A DNA stretch of 64,000 nucleotides, taken from assembly GCA_028045305.1 (NCBI GenBank), contig JAOFTV010000004.1, positions 62,001 to 126,000 on the forward strand. The letters are read 5' to 3'. The position numbers and the translations under genes are program-made. The notes below the pieces were generated by a model. The model was not told the origin of the DNA, ran no database searches, and worked only from the letters and a program-made list of their open reading frames with translations. The stretch is from Opitutales bacterium. GTDB lineage: Bacteria > Verrucomicrobiota > Verrucomicrobiia > Opitutales > Seribacteraceae. Shown here piece after piece: positions 58,695 through 64,000 of the stretch (within the stretch, counting starts at the first letter, position 1; each line of letters opens with the position of its first letter).

Positions 58695-59624
58695 ATGAGC
58701 GAAGATCCCAAATCATCCACTAAATATGTCATGGTCGAGTCTGGACCCTCATCCGATGAGGACGAAATCGACCTTCTCGAACTAATCCGCACCCTTCTGC
58801 AGGCATGGAAAACCATCGTGGGTATCACCATCCTTTGCACCGGCTTGGCCGTTGTCTATGCTCTTTATTCCCCGGAGGTCTTCAAGGCGGAAACCTTATT
58901 GACACCCGCTCAGGAAGAAAAGTCAGGTGCATCCTCTGTCCTCAGTCAGTTCGGTGGTCTTGCCGCCATGGCGGGGGTCACTATTCCCGCAGATTCAAAT
59001 ATTGAGAGGGTATTGGCTACGCTTGAGACCAGAGTTTTTCTTAAAAAGTTTATTGAGGAAAAAAACCTCCTCCCAATTATTTTTGAAGATTTTTGGGATG
59101 CTGCATCCAACTCATGGAAATTACAACTCGGGCAGAAGGCTTTTATAGCGGAAGATGGAATTTCATCTATTCGAGGGGCCATTGAAGTTGATCAAGATAA
59201 ATCCAATCTCATCACCCTCTCCATTTCCTGGAAAGATCCGGAAGTGGCTGCCCAATGGGCCAATGATTTGGTCAAGCAGTTGAATGAACAACTCCGAGCA
59301 CAGGCAATTGCCGATTCCAAAAAACGGGTAGGGTATCTTGAGCAGGAATTAGCCAAGACCACTTTGCAGGATATGCGTGCCATTCTTTACAACCTGCTCG
59401 AATCCGAGAAGCAAAAAGCCATGCTGGCCAATGTAAACGAAGACTTTGCCTTGGAGGTAATCGATCCTGCCGTCGCCCCGGAAACCCGCGAGAAGCCAAA
59501 GCGCAAACTTATTGTCGCTTTGGGCGGAGTATGTGGGGGCTTCCTCGGCATCTTTGCCGTCTTTTTTGGTCAGTTCCTGCAAAAACTAAAATCGCCAAAT
59601 TCTGAAGTATCCACCCATTCATGA
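58695..59624 (+). CDS. Wzz-type chain length determinant protein
   Basis: EIDLLELIRTLLQAWKTIVGITILCTGLAVVYAL N-terminal TM and C-terminal TM; central coiled coil. Confidence 0.88.
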   Translation: MSEDPKSSTKYVMVESGPSSDEDEIDLLELIRTLLQAWKTIVGITILCTGLAVVYALYSPEVFKAETLLTPAQEEKSGASSVLSQFGGLAAMAGVTIPADSNIERVLATLETRVFLKKFIEEKNLLPIIFEDFWDAASNSWKLQLGQKAFIAEDGISSIRGAIEVDQDKSNLITLSISWKDPEVAAQWANDLVKQLNEQLRAQAIADSKKRVGYLEQELAKTTLQDMRAILYNLLESEKQKAMLANVNEDFALEVIDPAVAPETREKPKRKLIVALGGVCGGFLGIFAVFFGQFLQKLKSPNSEVSTHS

Positions 59625-60901
59625 GTAAGCAATTTTCTAAAATATCGATCGTAGGACTAGGTTATGTCGGCCTTCCCCTGTCCTTACAGTTCGCCCGATC
59701 TGGGGTTTCAGTTCTTGGTTTCGATCTCGATCAGAAAAAGGTCGATTCGATCAATGCAGGTAAGACTTATCTGAAGCATTTCCCCTTTGAAAGCATCGCC
59801 GAGCAGGTCAATGCCAACCGTTTGGAAGCCACCACCGATCCCTCCCGATTGTCCGAAGTGGAAGCGATTCTTATTTGCGTACCCACTCCTCTAGATGATC
59901 ATCGCGAGCCCGATCTCTCCTTCGTTTTGGATACCGCAAGAACGATTGCTCCTCATCTCACAAAAGGGGTGTTGGTTACCTTGGAATCGACGACCTATCC
60001 CGGCACCACAGAGGACGAACTTCGCATCGTCTTGGAGGAAGGTTCCGGAATGAAGGCAGGTATGGACTTCCACTTGGCTTATTCCCCTGAACGGGAAGAT
60101 CCGGGTCGCGATGATGCCTCAGTCAAAACCATACCCAAGGTGGTCGGTGGATACACCGCAAAATGTGCGGAATTGGCCGAATCATTATACGTGCAGGCAT
60201 TAGATAAAATCCATCGGGTTTCTTCCTGTCGGGCAGCGGAGGCCACGAAACTTTTGGAAAATATTTTTCGCAGTGTAAACATCGCCTTGGTTAATGAACT
60301 CAAAGTGGTCTACGAAGCCATGGGCATTGATGTGCATGAGGTGATCGATGCCGCAGCCACCAAACCCTTCGGCTTTATGGCATTCCGTCCCGGCCCGGGT
60401 TTGGGTGGGCATTGCATCCCGATTGACCCCTTTTACTTAACCTGGAAAGCAAGAGAGTTTGGCAAGCATACCCGCTTTATTGAACTGGCAGGGGAGATCA
60501 ATACCGCGATGCCAGATTATGTAATATCAAAAGTTGCGGATACTCTGAACGAAGAGGGTAAAGCAATCAAAGGGTCTAGGATTTTACTTCTTGGTTTGGC
60601 TTACAAGGCCAATGTCGATGACTGCCGGGAATCCCCCAGTTTTGTATTGATGGAGAAATTGGAAGCTAAGGGTGCCACAGTAGAGTATAATGATTCTTTT
60701 GTGCCCACCGTACCACCAACTCGAGAACATGCCCATTTTACTGGGAAAAAATCCGTGGAAATTGAAGATGCATACGATCTCATTTTGGTGTCCACCGATC
60801 ATACCGAATACAAAACTTTTGATTTCAGTAGTTATTCCTGCCCTCTTGTGGATTCTCGAAACTGCATCACTAAAAAGCCCCTAAAATATTATCACGCTTG
60901 A
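59621..60901 (+). CDS. nucleotide sugar dehydrogenase (UDP-GlcNAc 6-dehydrogenase, WbpA-like)
   Basis: VGLGYVGLPLSLQFA, SPEREDPGR, FMAFRPGPGLGGHCIPIDPFYLTWKA. Confidence 0.9.
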   Translation: MSKQFSKISIVGLGYVGLPLSLQFARSGVSVLGFDLDQKKVDSINAGKTYLKHFPFESIAEQVNANRLEATTDPSRLSEVEAILICVPTPLDDHREPDLSFVLDTARTIAPHLTKGVLVTLESTTYPGTTEDELRIVLEEGSGMKAGMDFHLAYSPEREDPGRDDASVKTIPKVVGGYTAKCAELAESLYVQALDKIHRVSSCRAAEATKLLENIFRSVNIALVNELKVVYEAMGIDVHEVIDAAATKPFGFMAFRPGPGLGGHCIPIDPFYLTWKAREFGKHTRFIELAGEINTAMPDYVISKVADTLNEEGKAIKGSRILLLGLAYKANVDDCRESPSFVLMEKLEAKGATVEYNDSFVPTVPPTREHAHFTGKKSVEIEDAYDLILVSTDHTEYKTFDFSSYSCPLVDSRNCITKKPLKYYHA

Positions 60902-61884
60902 GTAAAAAATATTTAGTTACTGGTGCCGCGGGGTTTATTGCCTCCCAAGTCAGTAAGCAATTGCTTAATCAAGGTAACCGAGTCGTAGGCGTGGATAATC
61001 TAAATGATTATTACGATGTACGGCTCAAGAACTGGCGACTCGAGCAACTAAAATCTCACCCCAATGCAGAGAACCTTTCCTTTTCTTTTTTGGATATCGA
61101 AGATCAAGCCAAGCTAAGGGATCTTTTTAAGGTAGAGGGCCCATTTGATGCCGTGCTTAACTTGGCTGCCCGAGCAGGTGTTCGTTACAGCATGGAAAAC
61201 CCTCATGTGTATCTTTCCACGAATGCCGAAGGTACCCTCAACCTACTCGAGTGCATGCGGGCTCATGGGTGCAAAAAACTCGTACTTGCTTCCACATCCT
61301 CCCTCTATGCCGGTCAAAAATTGCCATTTACCGAGGACTTGGCTGTGAATGAGCCTCTATCTCCTTATGCTGCCTCCAAGAAAGCGGGCGAACTGATGGC
61401 TTACAGTTATCATAAGCTTTACCAGATTGATGTATCCGTGGTGCGCTATTTTACGGTTTTTGGACCCGCCGGTCGTCCAGATATGTCCCCTTATCGATTC
61501 ATTAAATGGATCGCCGAGGAAAAAACTATCCAAATGTTTGGAGACGGTTCTCAATCCCGTGATTTTACTTATGTGGATGATATAGCTCGGGGAACCATTT
61601 CCGCTACTCAAGATGTGGGATTTGAAATCATCAATCTTGGTGGAGGCAGAAATCCCGTTTCCCTAAACACCATCATTTCCAAGTTGGAAGAGTTATTGGG
61701 TAAGAAAGCAAAGATTGATCACAAGCCCTTCCATGTGGCCGACCTGATGGAGACTTGGGCAGATATTTCCAAGGCTAAAAATTTATTGGGTTGGGAACCC
61801 CAGGTTTCACTCGATGATGGGCTCGAGGAATCAGTTCAATGGTATATGGATAACCAACATTGGCTCAAGGAGGTACAGGTCTGA
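60898..61884 (+). CDS. NAD-dependent epimerase (UDP-glucuronate/UDP-GlcNAcA 4-epimerase-like)
   Basis: TGAAGFIASQVSKQLL, NLNDYYDVRLKNWRL, AARAGVRYSMENP, YAASKKAGELMAYSYHKLY; TTG start overlapping upstream stop. Confidence 0.87.
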   Translation: MSKKYLVTGAAGFIASQVSKQLLNQGNRVVGVDNLNDYYDVRLKNWRLEQLKSHPNAENLSFSFLDIEDQAKLRDLFKVEGPFDAVLNLAARAGVRYSMENPHVYLSTNAEGTLNLLECMRAHGCKKLVLASTSSLYAGQKLPFTEDLAVNEPLSPYAASKKAGELMAYSYHKLYQIDVSVVRYFTVFGPAGRPDMSPYRFIKWIAEEKTIQMFGDGSQSRDFTYVDDIARGTISATQDVGFEIINLGGGRNPVSLNTIISKLEELLGKKAKIDHKPFHVADLMETWADISKAKNLLGWEPQVSLDDGLEESVQWYMDNQHWLKEVQV

Positions 61885-62855
61885 GTGCTATACCAGAGAT
61901 TGCCCTGGTAGGTTGCGGGTACTGGGGTAAAAACCTCTGCCGCAACTTTCATGCTTTAGGTGCACTTGCCGCTGTGGTCGATGCCACGGAGAACGGGCAA
62001 GCAACTGCCCGAACCATTGCTCCTGACATCCAAATAACCGATAGCTTGGATGATGTGCTGAGGAATGATCAAATAAATGGGGTTGCTCTGGCAACACCTG
62101 CAGAGACCCATTCCGAATTAGCGATCCAAGCTATGCAGGCAGAAAAAGATGTATTTGTCGAAAAACCCATGGCCTTGACCTTGGAAGATGCTGAAAAGAT
62201 GAAAAAGGTAGCGGAGGAAACAGGACGCATTCTTATGGTTGGTCATCTTCTTGAATACCACCCTGCGGTTCTCAAACTTCGAAAAATGATCGCTTCAGGA
62301 GAGTTGGGCAAAATCAATTATATTTACTCCAACCGTTTGAACTTTGGGAAGGTGCGGACCGAGGAAAATGCCCTTTGGAGTTTCGCACCCCATGATGTGG
62401 CGGTCATTCTTCGTTTGATGGGAAAGGCACCGGTAGAGGTTTCCGCTTGTGGTGGATCTTACCTTACCAGTGGAATTGCAGATACTACTCTGTCCAACCT
62501 GAGGTTCGAAAACGAATCCCGGGCTCATATTTTTGTCAGTTGGTTACACCCTTTCAAGGAGCAACGTCTCGTCGTTGTAGGAGATAAAAAGATGGCGATC
62601 TTCAATGATGTTGCTCCCTTTGGGGAAAAACTTCAACTATACCCGCAAAATGTTGAGTTCGATGGGCCAATGCCCATTCTCAAAAAGGAAGATGCAGAAT
62701 TTGTAGAGCATGCAAACACCGAGCCATTGCGTGAGGAATGCAACCATTTCCTGGAATGCATCCAATCCAGAAAGCAACCCCTAACCAATGCCCAATCTGG
62801 TATTGATGTATTACAAGTTCTGCACGCCTGCCAGAAGAGCATTGAACAAAATTGA
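61860..62855 (+). CDS. Gfo/Idh/MocA-family oxidoreductase (WbpB/WlbA-like)
   Basis: ALVGCGYWGKNLCRNFHALG, VFVEKPMALTLEDAEKM, MVGHLLEYHPAV; start uncertain. Confidence 0.85.
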   Translation: MAQGGTGLSAIPEIALVGCGYWGKNLCRNFHALGALAAVVDATENGQATARTIAPDIQITDSLDDVLRNDQINGVALATPAETHSELAIQAMQAEKDVFVEKPMALTLEDAEKMKKVAEETGRILMVGHLLEYHPAVLKLRKMIASGELGKINYIYSNRLNFGKVRTEENALWSFAPHDVAVILRLMGKAPVEVSACGGSYLTSGIADTTLSNLRFENESRAHIFVSWLHPFKEQRLVVVGDKKMAIFNDVAPFGEKLQLYPQNVEFDGPMPILKKEDAEFVEHANTEPLREECNHFLECIQSRKQPLTNAQSGIDVLQVLHACQKSIEQN

Positions 62856-62869
62856 GCACCAGTTTCATT

Positions 62870-63523
62870 ATGAGTAATTCTAGTCCATTAAAAATTCATC
62901 CATCTGCAGTCGTGGATGAGGGGGCAGTAATTGGTGAAGGTACAGCCATTTGGCATTTTTCTCATATTTGTGCGGGTGCAGTTATTGGAAATAGTTGTTC
63001 GCTTGGTCAAAATGTATTGGTAGCAGACAACGCCTGCCTCGGAAACAATGTGAAGGTACAAAACAATGTAGCAATTTACGGAGGTATAACCGTAGAGGAC
63101 GATGTCTTCCTCGGACCTTCCTGCGTGCTCTCCAATGTGACCAATCCCCGTTCGCAAGTGAGTCGAAAATCACTTTACGAAAAAACCCTGATCAAGCGAG
63201 GAGCAACGATAGGAGCCAATGCCACCATAGTCTGTGGAATTACACTCGGTCGCTACTGCTTTATTGGTGCTGGTGCCGTCATCACAAAAGATATTCCATG
63301 TTATGGGTTGGTATTAGGCAACCCCGGTAAATTGTCAGGTTACATGAGCCGCCATGGGCACAAGCTTACTTTTAACGAGTCGGGTAGGGCAACCTGTCCA
63401 GAATCAAAGTTTGTGTATGAAAAAGTAGATCAGCAAGTCAGATGCTTGGATTTGAATGAAGATGAACCTTTGCCCACCGACCTTTCTATTGGGTCACAGG
63501 GTTACGATTCTTTTAAAAGCTAA
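62870..63523 (+). CDS. hexapeptide-repeat N-acetyltransferase (WbpD/WlbB-like)
   Basis: IHPSAVVDEGAVIGEGTAIWHFSHI; CVLSNVTNPRSQVSRKSLYEKTLIKRGATIGANATIVCG; ATG start 62870. Confidence 0.88.
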   Translation: MSNSSPLKIHPSAVVDEGAVIGEGTAIWHFSHICAGAVIGNSCSLGQNVLVADNACLGNNVKVQNNVAIYGGITVEDDVFLGPSCVLSNVTNPRSQVSRKSLYEKTLIKRGATIGANATIVCGITLGRYCFIGAGAVITKDIPCYGLVLGNPGKLSGYMSRHGHKLTFNESGRATCPESKFVYEKVDQQVRCLDLNEDEPLPTDLSIGSQGYDSFKS

Positions 63524-63670
63524 GTGACTCACCAAAATAAAGACAAAAAAATCAAGAAATGCTATTCGCTTACTTGAAAGTATGGAGTCGTTGAAAGAAG
63601 GAAAAATTATCGAGACTAGCCTTTCTGAACTACCTCATAAGTAACCACTTTTTTCTATTAACATTCTAAC

Positions 63671-64000
63671 ATGCCTGTAGCCCTTATCACCGGAATTACC
63701 GGGCAAGACGGTTCTTATCTTACGGAATTGCTTTTGGAAAAAGGATACTCTGTGCATGGTGTTGTTCGGCGGTCCAGTTCGATGAACCGTTGGCGGATCG
63801 ACCATTTGGTCCAAGATGAAAATATTTATGGTAAGTCGCTGTATTTACATTATGCCGATTTGTCCGATGATGCATCCCTTCGCCGAATTTTATCCAAAGT
63901 AAATCCAGATGAAGTCTATCACTTGGCAGGCCAAAGCCATGTGGCCTTGAGCTTTGAGATACCTGAGCTTACTACGCATGAAATCGCCAATGCGACCCTC
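63671..64000 (+). CDS. gmd: GDP-mannose 4,6-dehydratase, truncated by the window end
   Basis: Manual translation [66 protein letters not shown]; not in the ORF track because it runs off the edge. Confidence 0.93.
   Translation, partial: MPVALITGITGQDGSYLTELLLEKGYSVHGVVRRSSSMNRWRIDHLVQDENIYGKSLYLHYADLSDDASLRRILSKVNPDEVYHLAGQSHVALSFEIPELTTHEIANATL

Noticed and set aside
1-64000. CRISPR arrays, tRNA/rRNA genes, IS elements
   Set aside because: No direct-repeat arrays, no CCA-ending cloverleaf candidates or rRNA signatures noted, no transposase ORFs in the track

Overview
The window reads as a bacterial chromosome segment, and its domain repertoire suggests Verrucomicrobia/Opitutae (inference from proteins only). 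No tRNA, rRNA, CRISPR array, IS element or prophage was recognised. From left to right it contains: (1) 0-8 kb: small secreted proteins, a divergent Nramp-like transporter, an azurin, and two alpha/alpha-toroid (squalene/prenyltransferase-repeat) proteins with a YdjY-like gene. (2) 8-13 kb: housekeeping genes ftsY, aroB, lpxA, an IscA/ErpA-type gene, infC and crcB. (3) 13-16 kb: a Pro-rich protein ending in a C9 tract, and a trypsin-like protease with a Trp/Tyr-rich tail. (4) 15-27 kb: an ABC-dependent surface-glycan locus with permease, ATPase, glycosyltransferases, a methyltransferase-GT2-GT2 fusion, an LpxL-like acyltransferase, and a dTDP-sugar module whose reductase resembles plant UER1/NRS-ER. 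(5) 27-32 kb: metK, ahcY, obg, two tiny ORFs and yaaA. (6) 32-41 kb: a nine-gene Mrp/Mbh-like antiporter operon with three separate ND2/4/5-type subunits. (7) 41-51 kb: a lytic transglycosylase, xerD-like recombinase, purS-FAH-purQ-purL-purF, an HNH protein and a GAF histidine kinase. (8) 51-64 kb: glnD and a second glycan export/synthesis locus (Wzi, six-SLBB Wza-like, GbsR-like, Wzz, WbpA/B/D-like, truncated gmd). The observations I consider most worth follow-up are the UER1-like enzyme without RmlC, the C9-tract frameshift that would restore a coupled Pro-rich C-terminus, the modular Mrp-like complex with an extra 2-TM subunit and a basic-tailed MrpC, the hairpin upstream of metK, and the general lack of Shine-Dalgarno motifs with several leaderless-looking promoters. 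All homology calls come from recognising sequence motifs by eye; no searches were run.
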